A stretch of DNA of 32,018 nt, taken from an uncultured Bacillota bacterium. GTDB taxonomy: Bacteria; Bacillota_I; Bacilli_A; RFN20; CAG-631. A program made the translations under genes and the position numbers. The stretch spans positions 1 through 32,018 of the forward strand of contig CAJJXN010000011.1 of assembly GCA_905197115.1 (NCBI GenBank). The letters run 5' to 3'. Below are positions 23,986 through 32,018 of the stretch, one piece after another (within the stretch, counting starts at the first letter, position 1; every line of letters begins with the position of its first letter). The notes beneath the pieces are model-generated. The model saw only the letters and a list, made by a program, of their open reading frames with translations, did no database searches and was not told the DNA's origin.

Positions 23986-25259
23986 AAGTAAAAGTATTTC
24001 CAAGTCAAATAACTCCTTTCTCAACGATAGATTTGCCACCATCTAAAAGTATTGCTCATCGAGCCATTATTTGTGCCTCTTTAGCAAATGGAATCAGCAA
24101 ACTTGAAAATGTTGAATTGAGTGAAGATATTTTAGCAACAATAAATGCGATGAAACTGATTAATGCCAATCTTGTTTTAAAAGATCAATCTTTACTCATT
24201 GATGGATGTAAAAATCATTTAAAAAATACAACACATGAAATAAATTGCAAAGAAAGTGGATCAACTTTGCGTTTTTGTATTCCACTATTTGCTTTATTGA
24301 ATCATAATAGTATCTTTATTGGAGAAGAATCTTTATTTAAGCGACCTCTTTTTATTTATCAAGAATTATTTCAATCTTTAGGTCTTATGTTTGTTTTGCA
24401 TAAAAATTATTTAAGCATTCATGGGCCCTTAAAAGGTGGAAATTATAAAGTTAAAGGAAATATTAGTAGTCAATTTATAAGTGGCTTACTTTTTTCTTTG
24501 CCTTTATGTGAAGAAAACTCTATCTTAGAAATTACGGGGGATATTGAGTCTTACTCCTATATTTTATTAACCATTCATATTTTAAAATTATTTCAAATAA
24601 ATATTGAATTAATCGACAAAAATAAGTTTTTTATTCAAGGAAAACAACAATATTATTCAAGAGATTTAACAATAGAAGGAGACTTTTCACAACTCGCTTA
24701 CTTATCTTTATTAGCAATACTTAGTCAACCGATTACATTTAGAAATATTAATTTTAATTCTTTTCAAGGAGACAAAGTTTATTTGCATTTTTTAAAACAA
24801 TTAAAAATTAAAGTAGAAGCAAAAGAAAATCAACTTACAATTTATCCAAGTGCAATTAAAGGCTGTGAGTTAAACATGAGTGATTGCCCGGATTTAGCTT
24901 TGGCTTTATGTGGAATAGGTATGTTTAGCCATGAAGAAATCATTTTGACAAATTGTCAAAGATTAAAATATAAAGAATCAAATCGCATTGAGTCTATTTT
25001 AACAGAATTTAAGAAATGGGGTGTAAATATTTCTTATCATGAAGGCAGTTTACATATTTCAAAAATCAAAGAGAAATATACATATCATAAAACATTGTCT
25101 TCTCATCATGATCATCGTGTTTTCATGACTTTATTTATTTGTGCAATTTGTGGTTTAAAGCCAGTTATAATAGAAGATGCAGAATGTGTTTATAAATCTT
25201 TTCCTTCGTTTTATGAAAAGATGAAACAAATCGGTGTTCAATTTGAATTTTTAAAATAA
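23982..25259 (+). CDS. aroA: 3-phosphoshikimate 1-carboxyvinyltransferase (EPSP synthase)
   Basis: This 425-residue EPSP synthase carries PPSKSIAHRA (19-28), the glyphosate-pocket segment ESGSTLRF (91-98), LKYKESNRIE and DHRVFM, all with the expected charged residues. In the pocket, residues equivalent to E. coli G96, T97 and P101 are Gly93, Ser94 and Phe98. Changes at the last two positions reduce glyphosate binding in other enzymes, although many Firmicutes naturally carry ESGSTLRF. It is the last gene of the operon, joined to aroF by ATGA and followed immediately by a terminator whose stem begins in the stop codon. Confidence 0.95.
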   Translation: MKVKVFPSQITPFSTIDLPPSKSIAHRAIICASLANGISKLENVELSEDILATINAMKLINANLVLKDQSLLIDGCKNHLKNTTHEINCKESGSTLRFCIPLFALLNHNSIFIGEESLFKRPLFIYQELFQSLGLMFVLHKNYLSIHGPLKGGNYKVKGNISSQFISGLLFSLPLCEENSILEITGDIESYSYILLTIHILKLFQINIELIDKNKFFIQGKQQYYSRDLTIEGDFSQLAYLSLLAILSQPITFRNINFNSFQGDKVYLHFLKQLKIKVEAKENQLTIYPSAIKGCELNMSDCPDLALALCGIGMFSHEEIILTNCQRLKYKESNRIESILTEFKKWGVNISYHEGSLHISKIKEKYTYHKTLSSHHDHRVFMTLFICAICGLKPVIIEDAECVYKSFPSFYEKMKQIGVQFEFLK

Positions 25260-25286
25260 AAAGGTTGGAGCAAATCCAACCTTTTT
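25256..25286. terminator. Terminator of the aro operon
   Basis: A perfect 12-base stem AAAAAGGTTGGA / TCCAACCTTTTT (25258-25269 with 25275-25286) with loop GCAAA overlaps the aroA stop. The A-rich left side makes it a likely terminator also for pduL on the minus strand. Confidence 0.9.
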
Positions 25287-25302
25287 GTATTATAAAGTTT
25301 AT

Positions 25303-25878
25303 TTACTTTACGATTTCTCCAAATACTTCTCGTCCGCATCCTGCTGCATTTGATTCATCTGTATCAATATGCATTGCTAATGCAAATGATGGACTAACAC
25401 GAACAACAACATCATCAAAGATAAGTGATCTTTGCTCAGTTTTAATTTTAACTTGAACAATTTCTTTATCCACAACATTTAATTCTTTTGCATCTTCTGG
25501 TGTGACATGAATGTGTCTTTTTGCAACAATTACACCTTTTTCAATGACAATTTCTCCGCAAGGACCGACTAATTTACAACCAGGAGTTCCTTCAATATCA
25601 CCTGATTCTCGAATCGAAATAGCTACACCGATACTTCTTGCATCAGTAGCTGAAATTTCCACTTGAGTTTGTTTTCTAAAAGGACCTAAAATAGATACTC
25701 CTGGTAGACTTTTTTTGCTTCCAACAACTTCCACACGTTCTTCACAAGCAAATTGACCGGGTTGAGATAAATCTTTTTTAGGTGTTAAAGATGCGTTTTC
25801 TCCAAATAAAACTTTAAAATCTGCTTCCGATAAATGTACATGACGAGCAGACGTTTCTACGATAAATTTTTTACTCAT
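25303..25878 (-). CDS. pduL: PduL-type phosphate acyltransferase
   Basis: This 191-residue protein shows the zinc-binding HVH of TSARHVHLSE, KRHIHVTPEDA and MHIDTDESNAAG, the defining parts of PduL, which exchanges acyl-CoA for acyl-phosphate. No microcompartment targeting extension precedes the core (it begins MSKKFIVETSARHVH), and no shell or diol-dehydratase genes are near, so it is likely a free-standing cytosolic phosphotransacetylase replacing Pta in acetate fermentation. No acetate kinase lies in the window. GGAGGT precedes the ATG, and a TATAAT box (25905-25910, minus) gives a roughly 20-nt leader. The kinase gene upstream ends only 48 bases away, so read-through is possible. Confidence 0.9.
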   Translation of the reverse strand: MSKKFIVETSARHVHLSEADFKVLFGENASLTPKKDLSQPGQFACEERVEVVGSKKSLPGVSILGPFRKQTQVEISATDARSIGVAISIRESGDIEGTPGCKLVGPCGEIVIEKGVIVAKRHIHVTPEDAKELNVVDKEIVQVKIKTEQRSLIFDDVVVRVSPSFALAMHIDTDESNAAGCGREVFGEIVK

Positions 25879-25904
25879 ATAGATACCTCCAATTTACGTT
25901 TTCT

Positions 25905-25910
25905 ATTATA
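25905..25910 (-). promoter_or_regulatory. -10 box of pduL
   Basis: TATAAT on the minus strand in the 48-base gap between the lipid kinase and pduL, placed to give a short leader. No -35 is recognised. Confidence 0.45.
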
Positions 25911-25926
25911 CTCTTCTTTTTATCAA

Positions 25927-26805
25927 TTAGCGATAAAAATTTATACCATTTGGTACAATTTTACATTCAAAATGATTATTTTTAATAAGCTTACCATCAA
26001 CATTTAAATAAAAATCTTGTTGACTACGATAAACAATTTTTTTACATAATTGATGATGATAAAATTTATATTTATTAATTTTTCCACGCATTAATTGAAT
26101 CAAGTAATAAGGAATGGTTAAGCGATTAATTTTTTGAGCAAACACATAATCCATATAGCCATCATTCATAATTGAATCGGGACAAATGCGAATGCCACCA
26201 CCATATTGGCTTCCATTGCAAGCAGCAGTTATAAAACCTTTATGCTTTAAGAAGGGTTCGTCGTCTACACTAATTTCAAATTCATACCATTTAAATCGAA
26301 AAATAGTCACCATTAATGCCCAAAAATAACGAAAACTACCTTTTAACCTTTTGTATTTTTCAAAACGTAAAATGACATCAATGTCTATTCCAGAGCCAGC
26401 AATATTAATACACTTCATATCATTGACTTGGATATAATCGGTTAATGAAGGCTTATGACTTAATATAATTTCTAAAGCCTGAATTGGATTTTTTAAAGGA
26501 ATATTTAATTTGCTAGCGATATCATTTCCTGATCCAGTTGGGATAATACCAATATTCCATTTTAATAAATTATCTAATCCATTGATGACTTCATTAATGG
26601 TTCCATCTCCACCAATAATGATGAGATTTCCACCATTTATTTGCTTCTTACTTAATTCTATTGCAATACGTAGAGGATCTTCATATTTTTGGGTTTCAAA
26701 CAAAGTATATGGAACTTGTTTTTCTTCAAGTATTTGAATGATTTGCTGATATGAGTGGTTCTTTTTCTTTCGACCAGCTGCAGGATTTGCGATGACATAA
26801 TACAT
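25927..26805 (-). CDS. Diacylglycerol/lipid kinase (DagK/YegS family)
   Basis: This 292-residue protein has the catalytic-domain motifs of soluble lipid kinases: NPAAGR near the start, IIIGGDGTINEVINGL (ATP site) and GIIPTGSGNDIASKL, followed by the all-beta C-terminal domain with a GGGIRICPDSIMNDGYMDYVF stretch. In Gram-positives such enzymes (DgkB) return diacylglycerol, released by lipoteichoic acid synthesis, to phosphatidic acid; sphingoid or undecaprenol substrates occur in relatives. GGAAGG is well spaced before the ATG. It is transcribed towards pduL. Confidence 0.88.
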   Translation of the reverse strand: MYYVIANPAAGRKKKNHSYQQIIQILEEKQVPYTLFETQKYEDPLRIAIELSKKQINGGNLIIIGGDGTINEVINGLDNLLKWNIGIIPTGSGNDIASKLNIPLKNPIQALEIILSHKPSLTDYIQVNDMKCINIAGSGIDIDVILRFEKYKRLKGSFRYFWALMVTIFRFKWYEFEISVDDEPFLKHKGFITAACNGSQYGGGIRICPDSIMNDGYMDYVFAQKINRLTIPYYLIQLMRGKINKYKFYHHQLCKKIVYRSQQDFYLNVDGKLIKNNHFECKIVPNGINFYR

Positions 26806-26834
26806 TTCAAAACATTCCTTCCTGTATAAAAATA

Positions 26835-26840
26835 ATTATA
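26835..26840 (-). promoter_or_regulatory. -10 box of the lipid kinase gene
   Basis: TATAAT on the minus strand about 30 bases before the start codon, after the DUF1540 terminator. The -35 is not clear. Confidence 0.4.
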
Positions 26841-26865
26841 TACTAAATCCTAAAAAAAAGAAATC

Positions 26866-26892
26866 ATAAAAAAAACACAGTTTCCTGTGTTA
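26866..26892 (-). terminator. Terminator of the DUF1540 gene
   Basis: On the minus strand the stem AACACAG / CTGTGTT closes a GAAA tetraloop and runs into eight T. The stop codon of the DUF1540 gene lies within the 5' arm. Confidence 0.88.
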
Positions 26893-27183
26893 TTTTCTAC
26901 GATAGGTTTCACACCACGCATCGCAATCAATTTTTACATCACTTGCTTTACAAAAACAATCGTGATTAAAGTAACAAGACAAATCATTACAACTAATCGC
27001 TGTTTCTACATCCGAATAAGAAGGAGCAATATCGCTTCCTAATTCATAACCAAATGAATCGGTCGGATGTTTTTTTTGATAACTACAACAAACTGCGTCA
27101 TCATCTAATACAATACATTGCTTGTTACAAATACAAAAATTGTTGTGTTTACACTCTTTTTCATTGCACTTTAATTTGCTCAT
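26890..27183 (-). CDS. Small cysteine-rich protein with two DUF1540 modules
   Basis: This 97-residue protein consists of two similar halves, residues 5-38 and 64-97, each with the order C-x4-C-x5-6-C-x-C and one or more later cysteines (CNEKECKHNNFCICNKQC; CNDLSCYFNHDCFCKASD). The spacing is that of DUF1540, a family of small, probably metal-binding proteins common in Clostridia and Bacilli and without a firmly known role. There is no signal peptide. GGAGG precedes the ATG. The gene follows fhs by about 55 bases with no terminator seen between, so it may be partly expressed from upstream. Confidence 0.8.
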   Translation of the reverse strand: MSKLKCNEKECKHNNFCICNKQCIVLDDDAVCCSYQKKHPTDSFGYELGSDIAPSYSDVETAISCNDLSCYFNHDCFCKASDVKIDCDAWCETYRRK

Positions 27184-27238
27184 AAAAGGTTCCTCCTATG
27201 AGTTAATATGTGCAATCTATTTTTATTTATACGAAAAA

Positions 27239-28903
27239 TTAAAAGATTCCAACAGGTTGATTGTTATCATCTAAATCCATTTTTAAGGCTGCTGGTTGTT
27301 TCGGAAGTCCTGGCATGGTCATAATGTTTCCTGTTAAACAAACCAAAAAGCCTGCACCAATTGAAGGTCTAAACTCTTTTACATGGATAGTAAAATCTTT
27401 TGGACATCCATATAGAGTTGGATCATCTGATAGTGAAGCGGGTGTTTTTGCCACACAAATCGCTAATTTATCCCAACCATTTTCTTTAAATGTTAGAATT
27501 TGTTTTTTAGCTAATTCACTGAATTCAACATCTTTTGCACCATAAACAATTCGAGCAATTTTTGTTACTTTTTCTTCAATTGAATCGGATAAATCATATA
27601 AAGGTTTATAGGTATTTTCTTCTTCGACTTTTTCTAAAACTTTCTTAGCTAAAGAGATTCCACCTTTTGATCCTTTCGCCCAAACATCACTTAATTCTAT
27701 ATCATATCCTTGTTCTTGACACCATTTTTTTAAAGCGTTGACTTCTTTTTTCGTATCTGTCGGAAATTTATTGATGGCTACAACAAAAGGAAGATGGAAA
27801 GCTTGGATGGTTTCAACATGCTTTTTAAGATTTTCCACACCTTTAAGTAAAGCTTGAATATTTTCTTTACTTAAATCATCTTTATTTACTCCACCATGCA
27901 TTTTTAAAGCACGAATGGTAGCGACAACTACAACTGCTTTAGGTTGGATATTAGCCATTCTACATTTAATATCTAAGAATTTTTCGGCTCCTAAATCGGC
28001 ACCAAAGCCTGCTTCTGTAACAACATAGTCAGCTAAGTGAATACCCATTTTAGTAGCAACAACTGAATTACAACCATGGGCAATATTGGCAAATGGACCG
28101 CCATGAATAATAACAGGACCGCCTTCTAAGGTTTGCACTAAATTTGGTTTAAAGGCATCTTTTAATAATAATGTGATAGCACCACCAATTTTTAAATCGC
28201 TAACTGTAATAGGCTTATGATGAATATTATATCCAACAACGATACGATCAATTCGCCGACGTAAATCTTTATAATCACTTGCTAGGCAAAAAACAGCCAT
28301 AATTTCACTTGCAACGGTAATGTTAAAACCATCATTTCGTGCTACTCCATCTTTTGGTTCTCCTTGACCTACTTTGATGAAACGTAACGCACGATCGTTT
28401 AAGTCTAAACAACGTTTCCAAGTAATATTATTTAAGTCAAATTGAAGTTCGTTTCCTTGATAAATATGATTATCGATAAAAGCACTTATAGCATTATTAG
28501 CTGTTGTAATTGCATGAATATCTCCAGTGAAATGAAGATTGATTTCATCCATTGGCATGACTTGGGCATAGCCACCTCCAGCAGCTCCTCCTTTAATTCC
28601 CATTACAGGGCCTAAACTTGGCTCACGTAAAACAGCGACTACATTTTTCTTTAATGCAAATAAGGACTCTGCAAGACCGATACAAGTGGTTGTTTTTCCT
28701 TCTCCTGCTTTGGTTGGCGTAATGGCGGTAACTAAGATAACTTTTCCATTCTTACTTTCTTTGTTAAATACATTAAAATCAATTTTAGCTTTGTATTTTC
28801 CATAAGGTTCATAATTTTCTTCACTTAAATTTAATTTTTTAGCCACTTGTTTAATTGGCTTCATTTTTGTTTCTTGAGCAATTTCTAAATCTGATTTGTA
28901 CAT
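27239..28903 (-). CDS. fhs: Formate-tetrahydrofolate ligase
   Basis: This 554-residue enzyme uses ATP to join formate to tetrahydrofolate, giving 10-formyl-THF for purine, fMet and other one-carbon needs. The P-loop-like TPTKAGEGKTTTCIGL, the family signature GGGYAQVMPMDEINLHFTGD, and RPSIGAGFLVCLTGNIMTMPGLP at the end are all clear; length is normal. AAGGAGATAATCC before the ATG lies inside the 3' end of the yfhO-like gene three bases upstream, so the pair was probably co-transcribed. With yfhO broken at its 5' end, the natural promoter may have been lost from this contig or replaced. No folD is nearby. Confidence 0.96.
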   Translation of the reverse strand: MYKSDLEIAQETKMKPIKQVAKKLNLSEENYEPYGKYKAKIDFNVFNKESKNGKVILVTAITPTKAGEGKTTTCIGLAESLFALKKNVVAVLREPSLGPVMGIKGGAAGGGYAQVMPMDEINLHFTGDIHAITTANNAISAFIDNHIYQGNELQFDLNNITWKRCLDLNDRALRFIKVGQGEPKDGVARNDGFNITVASEIMAVFCLASDYKDLRRRIDRIVVGYNIHHKPITVSDLKIGGAITLLLKDAFKPNLVQTLEGGPVIIHGGPFANIAHGCNSVVATKMGIHLADYVVTEAGFGADLGAEKFLDIKCRMANIQPKAVVVVATIRALKMHGGVNKDDLSKENIQALLKGVENLKKHVETIQAFHLPFVVAINKFPTDTKKEVNALKKWCQEQGYDIELSDVWAKGSKGGISLAKKVLEKVEEENTYKPLYDLSDSIEEKVTKIARIVYGAKDVEFSELAKKQILTFKENGWDKLAICVAKTPASLSDDPTLYGCPKDFTIHVKEFRPSIGAGFLVCLTGNIMTMPGLPKQPAALKMDLDDNNQPVGIF

Positions 28904-28906
28904 GGA

Positions 28907-31330
28907 TTATCTCCTTTTCTTTTTCTTTGCTTTCTTTTTATTTTTTTTCTTTGGATTTTTACTTTTTTCTTCCTTTTTATCTTTCTCTTTAGGAAGAAAT
29001 TCACTTATAAATATCGGTTGTTTTGGTTTAATCACATACCCATATACGATGGATAAAATGATGATAAGAGCTAAACCAGCAATCGAAAGTTTAAGTCCTT
29101 CTTTTAGCATTGGGGTATGATATGATAAACGATAAGTAGCATTTCCTTGTGGTGCGATAAACCCAATAAAGCCTCCATTCATTTTATAAATGCGTTGTGA
29201 ATGGTTGTTTAATTGTAAAGACCACCCCTCATCATAAGGAACATTTAATACAACTATTTTATTTTTATCGTAATTAGTTGTAAAAGTGAAATAATTCGTA
29301 TGGTATTCAATATTTTCAATTGGATTCTTTTTAAAAGTTTCTTGATTTTTGGTTATATTATCTTGATATTGATAATAAAGATTCATGCTAAGCATTGTTT
29401 CATTATAACCACTACCATTGGAACGATATAAACTATTTGGCCAAGTGTCTGACAAAAATTCAATGACAATTTTGTTAATCGGTTGATTTACATAAAAACC
29501 TCTTTCATATTTCCATTCATATTCTTCATTGGAGTAACTATGAGCATCCATATGAGCATCTTCTGTAACTAAGACATCATCATTATATAAACTAATTAAA
29601 ACTTGTGGGCCCATTTTAAATGGAATATTAATGTAACATTTATTATCTTCAGTAGCGAGACTACAAACTTTTTGAGCATTTGGTTTTAATTCATAAATGA
29701 ATTGATCTCCATGGAATCCAAAGTTTTCAAAACGTTTGTGGAAAAATTGTTCATTTTGAGGAAATTCTTTCATCATTCTTGAATAAGTGATTTCATCGGA
29801 ACCGAAATTGATTTCTTTACGTTTTAAAGTCTTTGCATATTCATTTAAATCTTGTTTTCCTGCGTCAATATAGCAATTATGAGAATTGTAAGTTTGACTA
29901 CAATCTTCTCTAAAACTTACCTTTTTATTCCATTGAGTATAACTCGTACGTAAATAAGAACGAGAATAACTTTCAACTTGTTTAAAATCTTTTTTAAAGT
30001 CATTAATGTCTTCCATATTAATGATTGGCATAACACTATAAAGTTCTTCATAAATAGAAGCAGAATAATTATGATAAACATGTCCACTTTGTGATAAATA
30101 AGAGACTTTATCCCATGGAATAAATTGATCAAAAGCAAAGCCGAGTTCAATAAAGTTTTCATTTTCATATACATCAAAATAATCATATGATTTTTTAAGT
30201 TTATATCCCCATGGTATATTGATTTGCTCATCGGTCAATAAATCAGGGAACTTTTCATCATTTGTATAAGTATCATTGTTTTTATCTCTTTTATCCACAA
30301 TATAATATTTAATTCCAATGAATTGGTCTAAATAATATCTTTTTTCGTGATATCCCATTGACCATGAACCACCATAAGCCATTCTTGAACGATCAATGAA
30401 TTCTTTTTGATTGAAATTATAAATGGAATTAAAAACAGAAGCGCCATTATAAGAAAAATCAGATGGTAAGTTAACATTATTACGAGTAGCTAAAATATTA
30501 TAAATACGATAAAAATCTTTGTCTTCTTTTAAATCTTTGATAATGCGTTGCTGTTCTTTTTTCTTTTCAGGTCCACCGATGAAATATTGATAAGAGACAT
30601 AACCTTTCATTTCAACAGTAACAATCGCACTCATAGCGACTTCACCAATAACCATTACAAAGATAATTTTCTTAAGCCATTCCCATTTAATATAACTAAA
30701 GCCAATAATCATCCATACGATAACCATATATAGGAATTGGAATACAATCGCATAAATTTTAAATTGATTTGTTAATCCATTATGACTATTAGAATAAGAG
30801 ACAAAATAAATTCCTAAAGCCACATTGATTAAAAAGTTAATAAGAATATGTCTTTTTTTGATTTGATGGAAGTTATCAAAAGTACATAATATAAAAATTA
30901 AAGCAATAGTCGCGATAAATAATAACCAACGTCCATAAATTAATGTAAAGCCATGGAATAAATAAAATGAAAATGGAATTAGTGGCATTAAAATACAGCA
31001 AATAATCCCAAAAATTGTCCATGGTCTTTTGGTTTTAAACCCACGAATAATCGCTGGAATTAACATCATAATAATAGGCGTGGTAATAAATACACCACCG
31101 ATACTATTATCTAAGGTATTGGTACTAAAAACAGTTGAACTCCACACATCTGTATTCATAAATAAAAATCCAGTGATGACATAACCAATGTTTTGCGTTG
31201 GAGTGACAACTTCTCCTATATTTAATTGGCGAGTTGGCCAAACAAACATATATTTTAAAAGACCCTTAATATTGCTAAAAGAGAAAAATTCTATTCCTTT
31301 TAAACTACTTAGTCTGTTTTCTTTAACCAT
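28907..31330 (-). pseudogene. YfhO-family membrane protein, 5'-truncated
   Basis: About 807 residues are readable. They contain a run of membrane helices (roughly 45-235, including a YGRWLLF segment), a large outside domain (about 255-755) ending in YDEGWSLQLNN and GGFIGFIAPQGNATYRLSYH, one last helix, and a lysine-rich tail. This is the YfhO layout (proteins linked to glycosylation of lipoteichoic acid or glycolipids), but intact members begin with about six more helices, including the N-terminal catalytic-type loop. The first possible ATG (31330) has no ribosome binding site, and a stop codon precedes it directly. Upstream DNA changes in character, so I read this as the 3' part of a gene cut at the junction near 31331. 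How much is missing (about 200 residues) is an estimate. Confidence 0.72.
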
Positions 31331-31349
31331 TTAAAAAACGTCGGATCGT

Positions 31350-31368
31350 CATGTTACCATGTGACATG
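31350..31368. repeat. Short inverted repeat at the junction
   Basis: CATGTTAC and GTGACATG flank CAT, giving eight pairs with one G-T. It lies in the 138-base non-coding stretch between the broken yfhO and the conjugation genes. It could be an operator or chance; the rest of that stretch shows nothing I can name. Confidence 0.35.
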
Positions 31369-31468
31369 ACTGAACCATGCGAACATTCAACTTGTTTATC
31401 GTAAGTGAGAATGAGGAACGCGGCAGTTGAAAACAAAACAAATATTATAATCTAAACCAATATATTAT

Positions 31469-31756
31469 ATGAGTAAAATAGAAATAAAGGATTTGTACCT
31501 TATCTTTGGTAACGAGAAGCAGAAAGCCCTCAAGATGTTGAAAAAAGATAAGAGTAAAGATCCACCGATGTATCTGGTGTTTTTTAAAGGACGTGATCAG
31601 GATGCCCTCAATGCTGCTTTCCGTGAGTTTTCCCAGAAACAGATTCAAAAAGCGAATAAGCCTTCCATTCATAAGCGTCTTGAAGCTTACCGGGCAATGA
31701 TGCCAAAGAAGACGAAGGACAAAGTAAAGAACCGGCATCAGGAGCAGAGTCGATGA
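31469..31756 (+). CDS. PcfB-like (DUF3801) conjugation protein, apparently lacking its N-terminus
   Basis: Residues 30-80 (KSKDPPMYLVFFKGRDQDALNAAFREF and QKQIQKANKPSIHKRLEAYR) match the C-terminal half of PcfB/DUF3801 proteins, small partners of the coupling ATPase in Tn1549-type conjugative elements. Family members are about 150 residues; this frame has 95, opens only at 31451, and its ATG has no ribosome binding site. The first 30 residues do not fit the family well. It is probably a remnant cut at the junction. Its stop overlaps the ATG of the VirD4-like gene (ATGA), the order seen in conjugative elements. Base composition is richer in G and C than in the rest of the window. Confidence 0.65.
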   Translation: MSKIEIKDLYLIFGNEKQKALKMLKKDKSKDPPMYLVFFKGRDQDALNAAFREFSQKQIQKANKPSIHKRLEAYRAMMPKKTKDKVKNRHQEQSR

Positions 31757-32018
31757 AAAAGAAAAGCGGCAAAACTCTGATGCAAAAATGGAAGAATAAA
31801 ATCAGGGTCAGGCTGTCCGCTCTGGATAAAAAGAAACTGGTTCTTACAAATATCCCTTATGCTCTGGCTGCTTTCTATGCAGACCGGGCATTTTTTCTTT
31901 ACCGGAACAGTCCGGGAGAAGATATGGGGAACAAACTTTTATATGCAATGGAACACGCAGACCGGATTTTTGCTGGTTTTGTGTTAAGCAATAACTGGAA
32001 AGATCTGCTAGCAGGTAT
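31753..32018 (+). CDS. VirD4-like conjugal transfer coupling protein (partial, N-terminal 88 residues)
   Basis: The frame runs from ATG 31753, behind CAGGAGCAG, to the window end. The N-terminus is basic, then TNIPYALAAFYADRAFFLYRNSPGED and a later NNWKDLLAG, which resembles the start of the VirD4-like (CD1115/PcfC-type) coupling ATPases of Clostridia conjugative elements: a membrane helix, a periplasmic-type loop and a second helix before the ATPase. The Walker motifs would lie beyond the window, so the call depends on the N-terminal pattern and on the overlapping PcfB-like gene. The codon use (many CTG, CGG, GCC) differs clearly from the AT-rich genes to the left. Confidence 0.65.
   Translation, partial: MKKKSGKTLMQKWKNKIRVRLSALDKKKLVLTNIPYALAAFYADRAFFLYRNSPGEDMGNKLLYAMEHADRIFAGFVLSNNWKDLLAG

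Noticed and set aside
31331..31468. Possible transposon or element end
   Set aside because: One short inverted repeat is present, but no target duplication, attachment site or recombinase is visible, so no specific element end is claimed.
31445..31738. A 97-codon minus-strand frame opposite the PcfB-like gene
   Set aside because: The plus-strand product matches a known family and overlaps the next gene as ATGA; the minus frame has no such support.
1..32018. Mycoplasma-type genetic code (UGA as Trp)
   Set aside because: UGA closes several conserved genes (aroC, aroQ, the U32 gene) at the expected ends, and Trp is encoded by TGG.

Overview
The window looks like chromosomal DNA from a low-GC, Gram-positive-type bacterium of the Bacilli/Erysipelotrichia/Mollicutes-like neighbourhood, probably gut-associated. 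The reasons are strong AT bias, AGGAGG-type ribosome binding sites, diderm-unlike lipoproteins, and families such as comEC-holA, DegV, YrrN/YrrO-type U32 proteins, DUF1540, YfhO and a SpoVIF-like protein. UGA is used as a stop codon (for example in aroC, aroQ and the U32 gene) and Trp is UGG, so this is not a code-4 mycoplasma. The exact taxon cannot be fixed from the sequence alone.

Layout. 1-1157: end of comEC, then holA, closed by a bidirectional terminator. 1169-5458 (minus): a two-gene operon for a secreted MACPF (perforin-like) protein and a very large MacB-type ABC transporter; this is the most unusual cargo of the window. 5507-6531: a ROK sugar kinase and a DegV protein on divergent promoters. 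7497-10981 (minus): two tandem paralogous solute-binding-protein-like lipoproteins with no permease beside them. 11041-13834: tRNA modification genes (two U32/TrhP proteins and TcdA). 13875-16158: small membrane protein, cmk, der. 16165-16855: a SpoVIF-like gene whose ribosome binding site lies inside the der terminator, then trxA. 16857-19135 (minus): a surface lipoprotein with Ig-like and phosphodiester glycosidase domains, followed by a one-domain chorismate mutase. 19182-25286: six tightly overlapping genes (aroB, aroC, a fused aroE-aroK, aroQ, aroF, aroA) that encode all seven steps from erythrose-4-phosphate and PEP to chorismate. 25303-31330 (minus): pduL, a diacylglycerol-kinase-like lipid kinase, DUF1540, fhs and a 5'-truncated yfhO-like gene. 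31331-32018: an abrupt change to visibly higher-GC sequence that carries a PcfB/DUF3801 remnant and the start of a VirD4-like conjugation ATPase. This is either a mobile-element junction or an assembly chimera.

How it fits together: the aro operon makes chorismate. The chorismate mutase across trxA/NAGPA would turn it into prephenate, which is also the hydroxylation cofactor required by TrhP-type tRNA enzymes such as those at 11094-13134. Many promoters share a TGnTATAAT extended -10 box only about 20-40 nt from the start codon, so leaders are very short. No intergenic gap exceeds 300 bases. I saw no tRNA, rRNA, CRISPR array or complete insertion sequence.
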